Program-made: the position numbers and the translations under genes
Notes under the pieces: generated by a model
Databases searched by the model: none
What the model saw: the letters and a program-made list of their open reading frames with translations, nothing else
Told to the model about the DNA's origin: nothing
Shown here: positions 29,001 to 36,902 of the stretch, one piece after another
Layout: each line of letters begins with the position of its first letter
How positions within the stretch are numbered: the first letter of the stretch is position 1
Origin: Lusitaniella coriacea LEGE 07157
Lineage (GTDB): Bacteria > Cyanobacteriota > Cyanobacteriia > Cyanobacteriales > Spirulinaceae
Assembly: GCF_015207425.1 (NCBI RefSeq)
Contig: NZ_JADEWZ010000014.1
Location: forward strand, 62,001-126,000
Length of the DNA stretch: 64,000 nucleotides
Direction of reading: 5' to 3'

Positions 29001-30104
29001 CTAAAATGAAACAATCAAATACCCATCTTGGAATTTTGCCCCCTTCACCCCTTGACCGCGCAAGGATGCAGGCAGTTCGATATTGCGTCGCTGATCCCCC
29101 GCTTCAACAGTGATTTCTGGGCCGTATTGAGTCAATTTAACTTGGTTTTTGTCAAAACCGGGAAGAAAGATGCGAACTTGGCGATTTGCCACATCGATGG
29201 ATAGGGGTTTGGGTGCGTTGGTGGTTTCTCGTAAATTGGGCAGCGCGTCGATGAGAGGCTGCCATTCGTCCCCGGAACGCTGGGGGAGGGAGGTAATGGG
29301 AAGGGGAGCAAATTCAGCACTAACCTCGCTTGAGGGCGCACCTTCGGAAGAATTCAACAGAACGCCCGCAACGGTTACTCCCACTTGTTGGGCGCTTCCC
29401 CAAAGGTATTTTGCCATTGCTTGTGCCGCGCGATCGCGCGTGGTAACCAAATAGACGGCAATTTGGCTGGGGTCGGCAATTGCTGCTTTCCCATCATTCA
29501 ACAGCGAATTCGCCTCATTGGTGGGCTGTTCGGCTAAATTATCAAAAGACCAAGAGGTATTGAAGATCGCGGCAGTTACAGGTTGAACGAAGGGAGAAAT
29601 GGCTTGACCCAAATCGGAATCGAGAAAAACCTGACGAAAACGGCGAATATACCAACTTGCAGTTTCGGGAATTCCCAACATTCGCAATTCGGTTAAATGT
29701 CCCGAACCGTCATAAATAATCACATCATAAAGACCGGACTTATTGTATTCTCGGATGGCGTTGAGGGCGAGTGCGGTATCCATTCCCGGCAAAATGCTCA
29801 ATTCCTGTCCGTAGACATTTCTCAAGGTGGGAGATCGCAAATACTTCGCTTCGAGTTGCTTGACTTCTTCCCAAGCCTTTTCTAACAGCAGGGTAGATTG
29901 TAATTGAACGACGGAAAGATTCGCTTCAATCGTTTGGGGATCGCCGCTTGGTGTTGCACCCAAAAGCACTCCGAATGCGGGACTGGGGTCTTGGGCTGCT
30001 AAGAGAACGCGCGCCCCTTGTCCGGCTAATTTTTTTGCTGCCGCGATCGCGATTGTCGTGCGACCTACGCCGCCTTTCCCTAAAAAGGTTAATAACTGAG
30101 CCAT
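29001..30104 (-). CDS. ArsA/Get3-family ATPase with C-terminal α-crystallin-like domain
   Basis: A 367-residue protein. It has an N-terminal deviant P-loop GKGGVGRTTIAIAAAKKLAG, where the second lysine of KGGVGKT is Arg. The middle is SIMIBI-class; the C-terminal 70 residues (PKPLSIDVANRQVRIFLPGF ... LPASLRGQGVKGAKFQDGYL) resemble an HSP20/α-crystallin sandwich, a known architecture in photosynthetic bacteria and plastids. There is no arsenite operon nearby; a membrane-protein targeting or chaperone role is inferred. A MITE-like element ends 13 bp before the ATG (30102-30104). Confidence 0.85.
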   Translation of the reverse strand: MAQLLTFLGKGGVGRTTIAIAAAKKLAGQGARVLLAAQDPSPAFGVLLGATPSGDPQTIEANLSVVQLQSTLLLEKAWEEVKQLEAKYLRSPTLRNVYGQELSILPGMDTALALNAIREYNKSGLYDVIIYDGSGHLTELRMLGIPETASWYIRRFRQVFLDSDLGQAISPFVQPVTAAIFNTSWSFDNLAEQPTNEANSLLNDGKAAIADPSQIAVYLVTTRDRAAQAMAKYLWGSAQQVGVTVAGVLLNSSEGAPSSEVSAEFAPLPITSLPQRSGDEWQPLIDALPNLRETTNAPKPLSIDVANRQVRIFLPGFDKNQVKLTQYGPEITVEAGDQRRNIELPASLRGQGVKGAKFQDGYLIVSF

Positions 30105-30116
30105 ATATATATCAAT

Positions 30117-30242
30117 TTACGCTTAATGTGTATTAGAAGCTAAAACCCCTACTCTGCGGTAATTTCTTCTTACTATTCCCTATTCCCTATTCCCTATTCC
30201 CTTGTCCTAGCAAGGGTTTCAGGGTGTTCACATCAGGCGTAA
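30117..30242. repeat. MITE-like element, family A, copy 2
   Basis: A 126-bp element with 14-bp imperfect inverted ends (TTACGCTTAATGTG; the right end reverse complement is TTACGCCTGATGTG). The flanking blocks TATTAGAAGCTAAAACCC, ACTCTGCGGT and CTAGCAAGGGTTTCAGGGTG are shared almost exactly with copy 3 at 54340-54444. It contains a heptamer repeat TATTCCC x4 at 30174-30201; copy 3 has fewer units. Confidence 0.75.
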
Positions 30243-30428
30243 TTTTGAAGTGATTAATTATAGGGGCAAATTTAGCCAGAAAATTGAGCGAGAAGACCAA
30301 GGCTAGCCCCCTCTTCACAAGGATAGAGGAAATTGCAGATCGAACGAAAAAATTTGTTCCTACTGCTGGCAAACCGATAGCGCTTGCATCCCACTCGCTC
30401 TTAATATCTAGGAACTTTCTCGATTGTC

Positions 30429-30632
30429 TTAAACGGATTTAAGTTCGTCGTCAAAGAACCAAGTCGAGGTTTTGTCTTTAAATTCAACAACAACGCCGAC
30501 ACCACTGCCATCGGTCATTTTGTATCCTTTTACGATACCAACCTTGCCCAATTTGCCAGCAACTTGTTGAGATACCCGATCTCTAAGGCGATAAACTTTG
30601 ACTTTCTTCCCGATTTCCATTCCTTCTCTCAT
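30429..30632 (-). CDS. DUF2862 family small protein
   Basis: A 67-residue protein restricted to cyanobacteria and plastid-bearing lineages, function unknown; recognisable from KKVKVYRLRDRVSQQVAGKL, GSGVGVVVEF and the C-terminal TSTWFFDDEL, a likely SH3-like barrel. Two starts are possible: 30632 (MREGMEIG) or 30620 (MEIG). The purine run that could be the ribosome-binding site (GAGAGAAGGA) lies between them, too close to the second ATG, so the choice is open. Confidence 0.82.
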   Translation of the reverse strand: MREGMEIGKKVKVYRLRDRVSQQVAGKLGKVGIVKGYKMTDGSGVGVVVEFKDKTSTWFFDDELKSV

Positions 30633-30709
30633 TAAAAATAGACCACTACACAGTTTAGGGCAAAATTAGAGCGGACTGAAACCCTTTTTCTGGGGAGTTA
30701 AGGATGTGC

Positions 30710-31750
30710 TTATCGGAAGGGATGAGGTGGAATCAGTATCCGATTCAGTTTTCGCAATTGTTCGGCGGTTCCCATACAAATGAGCAAATCGCCGTGTTTG
30801 AGTCGAGTTTCTCCCATTGGGCCGCCGATGAGTCTGCCGTCGTCGCGCCGAATGGCAAGGACTAGCGCCCCAGATTGTACGCGCAAGCTGGCTTCGCTTA
30901 AGGTTTTCCCCACGCAAGGGCAAATGGCAACGTCGAGGAAAATTTCATCGAGATAAAAGGAACGATTGGTTCCGGTGATAATTCCATCGACAAAATCCAT
31001 GACGCGGGGTCGAATCGCTGCTGCCGCTAATCGCCGTCCTCCGGTGACGTAGGGAGATACAACGGCATCTGCACCGGCGCGTTTGAGTTTTTGAATAGCT
31101 TCTTCTGTACTTGCCCGCGCGATCGCGCGAATTTTTGGATTGAGGGTCTTTGCCGATAGAATTGTATAGAGATTTTCTGCATCTGAGGGCAGTGCTGCCA
31201 CTAAACAATCCGCACGATGAATTCCCGCATCTAGCAAATATTCATCCAAAGTGGCATCCCCCTGCATCACAACATAACCATGCACTCGTGCCTCTTCCAC
31301 CTCTTCCACTTGAGACTCTACGATGACAAAAGGAATCCCCTCCGCCTCAAATTCCATTGCAATTTGATGCCCCATCCGACCGTAACCGCAAAGAATGTAG
31401 TGTTGCTCTAAACTTTCAATCGCTTTTCTCCGTTGTCTGTATCGAATTCCTTCTTGAAAATAACCCTGAATGAGCGCTTCTGTAAATCGATTGGCGATAT
31501 ACCCCAAGCTCAAAATTCCCATGAAAATTAGCGCAATTGTAAACAAGCGTCCGCGATCGTCCAAGGAACGCACCTCAGAAAATCCCACGGTTGAGAGGGT
31601 AATCGTGGTCATGTACGCCGCTTGAACCAACGACCATTTCTCTACCTGCCAGTACCACAGGGTTCCAATCAAAAAAACGCCGGCAAGTCCGATGAGTCCT
31701 GCCAGTAATTGCTTTTGCAAGCGTTGATATTTTTGCTCGAAGGTTTCCAT
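30710..31750 (-). CDS. Potassium channel family protein with TrkA-N/TrkA-C (RCK) domains
   Basis: A 346-residue two-helix channel subunit: first membrane helix LLAGLIGLAGVFLIGTLWYW, pore loop with selectivity-like filter TLSTVGFSE (TVGYGD in classical K+ channels), second helix FTIALIFMGILSLGYIANRF. It then has an RCK/TrkA-N Rossmann domain (ILCGYGRMGHQIAMEFEAEG) and a TrkA-C domain. Filter position 5 onward is FSE rather than YGD, so ion selectivity may differ from a canonical channel. Gating by nucleotide or cation at the RCK ring is known for the family. Confidence 0.88.
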   Translation of the reverse strand: METFEQKYQRLQKQLLAGLIGLAGVFLIGTLWYWQVEKWSLVQAAYMTTITLSTVGFSEVRSLDDRGRLFTIALIFMGILSLGYIANRFTEALIQGYFQEGIRYRQRRKAIESLEQHYILCGYGRMGHQIAMEFEAEGIPFVIVESQVEEVEEARVHGYVVMQGDATLDEYLLDAGIHRADCLVAALPSDAENLYTILSAKTLNPKIRAIARASTEEAIQKLKRAGADAVVSPYVTGGRRLAAAAIRPRVMDFVDGIITGTNRSFYLDEIFLDVAICPCVGKTLSEASLRVQSGALVLAIRRDDGRLIGGPMGETRLKHGDLLICMGTAEQLRKLNRILIPPHPFR

Positions 31751-32116
31751 AGGGGTTTAGGTTTCCCAAAGCCACTTAACTGACCGATTCCACAGCCGCA
31801 AAATACACCTTCCTCGCACGTTCAAAACGTTCAACATAGCACTTTAACTTGAGCTGTAGGGATCGCGCGTACCGCGAAGCGGATCTCTCCGAGATCGCGC
31901 CCTGACAAAATCCTCCCTCGCCAGTCAACTTCAATCTTTCCCGTGATAGAATCAACAAAATTATTCGCCAACCGAGGCAATAAAAGACCCTAAATCGTTC
32001 CACCGATTTGAAATCGCGTACACCTCAAAAGAAATATCAAAATCCAAACTGCACTGTCTCCAACCGAGTCAGTGTTCGGTATTTTAAAAGAGACTATTTT
32101 TAACTAGGAGTTCATT
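31751..32116. other. Divergent intergenic region between K+ channel and argD
   Basis: 366 bp holding a double-hairpin repeat (31859-31902) and the argD leader. The open frame at 31776-32003 on the minus strand spans the repeat and is not credible. AT-rich DNA at 31990-32110 is the likely argD promoter zone; no specific box was assigned. Confidence 0.5.
31859..31902. repeat. Double-hairpin dispersed repeat, copy 1
   Basis: Two adjacent palindromes: CCGCGAAGCGG and GATCTCTCCGAGATC, preceded by GATCGCGCGTA and followed by GCG. Copy 2 lies at 34661-34693, with the first loop inverted (CCGCTTCGCGG) and compensating changes in the second stem. This suggests that structure rather than sequence is kept. 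Confidence 0.65.
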
Positions 32117-33394
32117 GTGAGTCCAGAAACCCTCCTTCAAGATCCCTCCTCTACGCCCTCTAGCGATTCCGGTGGTGCGTTTGCGCCAGATCGCTTTGAC
32201 ACCTACGTAATGAAGACCTACGGGCGCTTCCCCATTGCCCTAGAACGAGGCGAGGGCTGTCGCGTTTGGGATACCCAAGGACGGGAATATCTAGACTTCG
32301 TGGCGGGGATTGCCACTTGTACCCTCGGTCACGCACACCCTGCTTTAATTGAAGCCGTAACGCAACAAATTCAGAAGTTGCACCACGTTTCCAATTTGTA
32401 TTACATTCCCGAACAGGGTCAATTGGCGGAATGGATTGTCAAGCATTCCTGTGCAAATCGCGTTTTTTTCTGCAACTCCGGTGCAGAGGCGAACGAAGCG
32501 GCGATTAAGTTAGTGCGGAAATACGCTCATACCGTTCAGCAACTCGAACAGCCTGTCATCCTGACGGCAAAAGCCAGTTTCCACGGACGCACCCTCGCCA
32601 CGATTACCGCCACGGGACAACCCAAATACCAAAAATACTTCGATCCCCTCGTACCGGGGTTTGAATACGTTCCCTACAACGATTTAGAAGCCCTTGAGAA
32701 TACCATTGCCGATCTCGATGAAGGAAACCGTCGCGTGAGTGCGATCTTTCTCGAACCGCTTCAGGGAGAGGGTGGCGTAAATCCTGGCGATCTTGAATAT
32801 TTCCAGGAGGTGCGGAGAATTTGTGATGAAACGGAAATTTTGTTAGTTCTTGATGAAGTTCAAGTGGGTATGGGACGAACGGGTAAGTTCTGGGGTTACG
32901 AAAATTTGGGAATCGAACCGGATATCTTTACCAGTGCCAAGGGATTGGCGGGAGGAATTCCCATCGGTGCAATGATGTGCAAAGAATCTTGTGCTGTTTT
33001 TGAACCGGGAAATCACGCCAGTACGTTTGGGGGAAATCCCTTCGCCTGCGGGACATCGCTTGCGGTGGCGCAAACCTTGGAAAAGGAGAATTTGTTGGAG
33101 AATGCCCAGGTACGGGGGGAACAGTTAAGGGAGAATTGTCGCGCGATCGCGCAACAATATCCTAAAATCTTCACAGCCGTACGCGGTTGGGGTTTGATTA
33201 ATGGCATGGAAATTAATGCCGAGATTGAATTATCCGCGATCGATCTCGTCAAAGCAGCAATGGATGAAGGCTTATTATTAGTCCCTGCGGGCCCTAAAGT
33301 TTTGCGCTTTGTTCCGCCGTTAATCGTATCAAAAGAAGAGGTCGAACAAGCCACACAAATTCTTGCGAAGGTTGTGGCAAAGATTGCGAGTTAG
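32117..33394 (+). CDS. argD: Acetylornithine aminotransferase
   Basis: A 425-residue class III PLP enzyme of arginine synthesis. Motifs: FVAGIATCTLGHAHPALIEA, FFCNSGAEANEAAIKL, FLEPLQGEGGV and the PLP lysine in TSAKGLAGGIPIG. It starts at GTG 32117 with AGGAG 7 nt upstream. Close relatives use succinylornithine or GABA, but the sequence and lack of catabolic neighbours favour ArgD. A terminator follows 51 bp after the stop. Confidence 0.92.
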   Translation: MSPETLLQDPSSTPSSDSGGAFAPDRFDTYVMKTYGRFPIALERGEGCRVWDTQGREYLDFVAGIATCTLGHAHPALIEAVTQQIQKLHHVSNLYYIPEQGQLAEWIVKHSCANRVFFCNSGAEANEAAIKLVRKYAHTVQQLEQPVILTAKASFHGRTLATITATGQPKYQKYFDPLVPGFEYVPYNDLEALENTIADLDEGNRRVSAIFLEPLQGEGGVNPGDLEYFQEVRRICDETEILLVLDEVQVGMGRTGKFWGYENLGIEPDIFTSAKGLAGGIPIGAMMCKESCAVFEPGNHASTFGGNPFACGTSLAVAQTLEKENLLENAQVRGEQLRENCRAIAQQYPKIFTAVRGWGLINGMEINAEIELSAIDLVKAAMDEGLLLVPAGPKVLRFVPPLIVSKEEVEQATQILAKVVAKIAS

Positions 33395-33444
33395 TGACCG
33401 ATTCATTTAAGTCTGGAAAGAGATAAGTCAGAGTCGCAAATTTG

Positions 33445-33468
33445 GGGTGCAATTTTTGCGCCCTTTTT
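33445..33468 (+). terminator. Intrinsic terminator after argD
   Basis: GGGTGCAA pairs with TTGCGCCC around a short T loop, followed by TTTTTAT. It overlaps the last bases of the convergent glycosyltransferase gene and could act for both. Confidence 0.8.
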
Positions 33469-34636
33469 ATTGTCTTATTAATGTTTCGCGGTAAGCATTG
33501 AGGGTTGCTTTTGCCGTTTTTTCCCAAGAAAAACTTTTCGCGCGTTCTTTTCCTTTTTGAATAAGCATTTGTCGCAGGTGAGAATCTTGGATAACCCTAA
33601 AAATTGCATCCGCTAATTCAATTGGATTGTGAGGATTAATGAGGAGTGCAGCATCTCCTGCAACTTCTGGAAGTGAAGAGGTATTAGAGGTGATGACAGG
33701 TGCGCCTAGAGTCATTGCTTCAAGAACGGGTAATCCAAATCCTTCGTAAAAAGAAGGATAAACAAAAACTTCTGCTTGGGAATAAAATAGGGCAACTAAT
33801 TCATCAGATAAATAATCTAAATGGTGAATGCAGTCGCGATACGGAGAACGTTCAATTTCAGTAAAAATAAGCTTTTCATCCCAGCCTTTTTGACCAATTA
33901 AAATTAGATGATGTTTTATAGGACGATCTTTTTTTAAGCTGTTAAATGCTCGAATCAAATTAATGATATTTTTCCTCGGTTCGAGAGTACTAACAAAGAG
34001 TAAATAAGGTTGAGAAAAGTCATAGTTGACAGTTTTTTTGAGGATTTCTATTTGTTGCGATTCCAATACAAAGTTCTCATATCGGCTGGCTTGAGGCGTT
34101 ACAAAAATTCGTTCGGAATCGAAATTAAAGTATTTACAAATATCTTTTCTTGTGCTGTTAGTAAAGGTGATAATTGAGTCCGTCCATTGCAAGCATTTTT
34201 GAACGCGATTCTTATAAGTTTTTTTGACAATAGGACTTGCATACTCTGGATACTTGAGAAAAGTTAAGTCATGAATCGTCATCACCTTTAAACTTTTTTT
34301 ACAGGGATAAACAAAGTGATCGGTTCCGTTTATAAGATCGGGAGAATCGAAATATTTTTCGCAATGAGAAAGAATGGGATTTGAGGAGTTTGCGAGAAGT
34401 GTTGCGAGAGTTACGGGGAGAGGGATAAAGTGTTGTGGGCGATATTTCTCGAGTTGGGGTGGAAGCGATGAATCGCCAGAAATCCAATTTTTTAAAGAGG
34501 GTTGATAGGAAATTCCCAGTTGAAAGTTTTCGCTATCTTGTAACTTATAGAGTCCTTGAATCAAATTTAGAACGTAAACACCAATTCCACTGGGTTTAGG
34601 GCGTATGGGGGTAGCATCAATAACAATCTTGACCAT
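33467..34636 (-). CDS. Glycosyltransferase, family 4 (mannosyltransferase-like)
   Basis: A 389-residue GT-B enzyme. N-terminal [20 protein letters not shown] is a common start in GT4 mannosyltransferases; the catalytic region has [20 protein letters not shown] and the E-x7-E motif [17 protein letters not shown]. The frame remains open to 34702, but those extra codons are the translation of a dispersed double-hairpin repeat (34661-34693), so ATG 34636 is preferred. No ribosome-binding site is visible. Convergent with argD and not part of an obvious operon. Confidence 0.87.
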   Translation of the reverse strand: MVKIVIDATPIRPKPSGIGVYVLNLIQGLYKLQDSENFQLGISYQPSLKNWISGDSSLPPQLEKYRPQHFIPLPVTLATLLANSSNPILSHCEKYFDSPDLINGTDHFVYPCKKSLKVMTIHDLTFLKYPEYASPIVKKTYKNRVQKCLQWTDSIITFTNSTRKDICKYFNFDSERIFVTPQASRYENFVLESQQIEILKKTVNYDFSQPYLLFVSTLEPRKNIINLIRAFNSLKKDRPIKHHLILIGQKGWDEKLIFTEIERSPYRDCIHHLDYLSDELVALFYSQAEVFVYPSFYEGFGLPVLEAMTLGAPVITSNTSSLPEVAGDAALLINPHNPIELADAIFRVIQDSHLRQMLIQKGKERAKSFSWEKTAKATLNAYRETLIRQ

Positions 34637-34660
34637 TAATGAGGGTAATTTTAAATATCT

Positions 34661-34693
34661 ACGTGCCGCTTCGCGGATCCCGCAGGGATCGCA
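34661..34693. repeat. Double-hairpin dispersed repeat, copy 2
   Basis: ACGTGCCGCTTCGCGGATCC followed by CGCAGGGATCGCA: palindromes CCGCTTCGCGG and GATCCCGCAGGGATC. Same layout as 31859-31902. It sits just upstream of the glycosyltransferase start, within its possible leader. Confidence 0.65.
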
Positions 34694-34729
34694 CAATTTC
34701 ATTCTACCGAGCGATCGCGTCCTTCTCTC

Positions 34730-35881
34730 TTAATTAAACAAAATTCCCTCAAAAAGCTGATTCAGCTTAACTTCTGAGTAAATATTCAAATCGTTGTATT
34801 TTTCCAATTGTGCTGGAGAAGAGGGTAGAAATAACCCCAAACCTAACTGAGGAGGAACAGCTATTTATATATCTGGATTTGGGAGATAAACTGATAAATT
34901 TTGCATGAAATTGATAAAATCGTTGAATTTATTAACATCGGCTCCCGATTGTTCCGTTAAAATCCAAAAAAGTTGACTGATATCCGCATATCGTTCGCCC
35001 ATATAACTATATGTTGGAATTTCACTGACATCCACAGCTTGCAAATTTGCAGATAGAATCGCATCAATGAGCGGATTGAGAACAGTTGCAAGATTTGAGA
35101 ACTTAGAATTATCTGTAACCGTGTAGCTAGAGTACATATCTCCCCGTTCAAACTCTTGTATTTTTTGTGCCAATTGAATGCCATTTAAATTGGGTGAATG
35201 ACCAATAAATTGAAATAAGGATTCGTAGTAGTAATTGGGCGCATCTAAAAGAACTTGGGATGCAAGGGTATAATTGGCAACTTCTCGTAGTGCATGGTGA
35301 ATTTCCATGGTTCCTTTATTGCAATTTTGGAAGAAAAAGAGTTCAATCTGCTTACCAATTTTCCCATTAAAGCGTGCGACTGCATTTCTAATCTCTTTAA
35401 TATTCATCCATTACATCTCTTTCCCATCTTCTCCTAAATGAGCGTCTGGACTAACCTCATCTAAATGTCCGCCATGTCCTAAAAAAATAATTGCCCAATT
35501 TTTAGCCTCAAAAGAATTTTTTGCCTAGTCGAGATAGTCGGAAAAAACTCGAACGTTGGCACTATTATTTGTCTGAAGTTCTTGAGTTGTTGTTTCAGCT
35601 TGAGTAATTACAGTTCGAGACAGTTGAGTTGCGTTCCATAAGTCCATTTGTACGGCAACAAGCAGGTTGTTATTGCGAACGCCTTTATCAATTATCTTTA
35701 AAATCGGTTTTCCGAAGTGCGATAAATTATTGTCATAGGGTATCCAATACAAGAAAATCCAATCGTAACTTGGCTTTTTATTCATCTGTGCTATTGAATT
35801 CTGGTTGGCAGGAAAAAGATAATTCAAGAAAATGGTAGTGCTTCCTAATAGTCCATATTCAATGACCTTTCTGCGTTTCAT
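34730..35881 (-). pseudogene. Clostripain-type (C11) cysteine protease gene with three in-frame stop codons
   Basis: One continuous reading frame of 383 codons, with no frameshift, starting MKRRKVIEYGLLGSTTIFLN at 35881 (signal peptide, AAGGAAGG ribosome-binding site). It has KPSYDWIFLYWIPYDNNLSH, the catalytic-His region IIFLGHGGHLDE and the putative Cys region LFFFQNCNKGTMEIHHALRE. It is interrupted by TAG at 35525-35527 (codon 119; probably former Trp in YLDWAKNS), TAA at 35411-35413 (codon 157) and TAA at 34865-34867 (codon 339). The last part, IAVPPQLGLGLFLPSSPAQ, ends at TAA 34730-34732. Homologues are secreted or periplasmic peptidases. Probably decayed recently by point mutation. Confidence 0.85.
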
Positions 35882-36477
35882 TTTTACCTTCCTTAATTTA
35901 TTTAAAAGAACGAGCGTTATTTGGGAAAATGCGTCGCGTATTTTGAATGCGAAACCCATCTGTCAGAAATTTCAAACAGAAGAGTCTTGCCGGTTCATCC
36001 GTGAAAACTCCCTTAATATGGTATAATTGGAGAAAATCTAAGCTTGCAAACATACTGTTGTACCTAACAGCCAACAAGTCAAATAGAGATAGCGCGAATC
36101 TCACAAATTATCGGTGACGTTCCCAATATTTAGTTTCTATATTCTCCTTAAGTAAAGAGGCTTCACCGTTTGTATCGCGAGAAGTTGAAGGAAGCTTCAC
36201 TATTGATGAAACGGGAATTTAGGGGTATTGGGAAAGCTTCTAGTTCATGACTAGGGTTTCGAGGCTATTACCCATTTTGCCGTAACCGTGCGAGGGTGAT
36301 GGTTTTAGGATGACTGAAGTATGGAATTCGGTTGAATGCCCTCAGTGGGGAGTGACGCGGAGATTTCTTTTTGTGGGCGATTAGGCGAATTCAATATGAA
36401 AAGCTTGCTAGGAAAAAGGTTACATAACCTCTTTTCCCATTGAACTATATCCGGTTAGACAGCCGGAGGAATTTATC
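35882..36477 (+). other. Intergenic region with long structured leader before a small exported peptide
   Basis: About 600 bp without a credible long gene. The last part holds two hairpins: AAAAAGGTTA-CA-TAACCTCTTTT at 36411-36437, and CCGGTT-AGAC-AGCCGG at 36451-36466, the second directly against the ribosome-binding site GGAGGA of the peptide ORF. Upstream are several short repeats of AAGCTTC (around 36185-36245). No riboswitch class that I know was recognised. Confidence 0.5.
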
Positions 36478-36621
36478 ATGCAATTGCAAAAACTTGTTAT
36501 CGCTACGGCGTTTACTTTAATCATTGCCGTTTATGCGTCAATATCAGGCTCTCACAAAACTCATCGTGTGAATGGGAGTATTCTTAAATTTTCCAGCATA
36601 TCCCTGGCTCGCAGTCAGTGA
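36478..36621 (+). CDS. Small exported peptide (47 residues), unknown function
   Basis: Begins MQLQKLVIATAFTLIIAVYA, a basic then hydrophobic signal-like segment, then a short polar tail rich in Ser, His, Lys and Arg. The ribosome-binding site GGAGGA lies 7 nt before the ATG, the best in this part of the window. A hairpin abuts this site and a long leader precedes it, hinting at regulated translation. No homologue is recalled. The ATG and strong ribosome-binding site support a real gene; the lack of a recognised family keeps confidence moderate. Confidence 0.55.
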   Translation: MQLQKLVIATAFTLIIAVYASISGSHKTHRVNGSILKFSSISLARSQ

Positions 36622-36902
36622 TTTACGTTCGTTGCGTCTAACAACGTCTGTTATAACCGATCGCGCGCCGATTTGGGCTATCCAACGTGCCACTTTTTGA
36701 AATCTTACATGGTTTGAGGCAGTCAAAGCTTGAACTTCTGGTTAATGAGTGTACCTGAAAAGTAGCCACTTGGGAAAGTTGCACGCGGTTTAGAAAAATT
36801 CCAAGAAACCCAAACCAATACTTGGATAAAAAGACGGCGTTTCAGAGAATAAAAAATTCATCAAGCGCTGGATTAATCAGTATTTGGAAGGACAATTGTC
36901 TC

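Noticed and set aside
35882-36477. Glutamine (downstream-peptide/glnA) riboswitch before the 47-codon ORF
   Set aside because: The arrangement (RNA before a small ORF) fits, but the conserved core of that class could not be found in the sequence.
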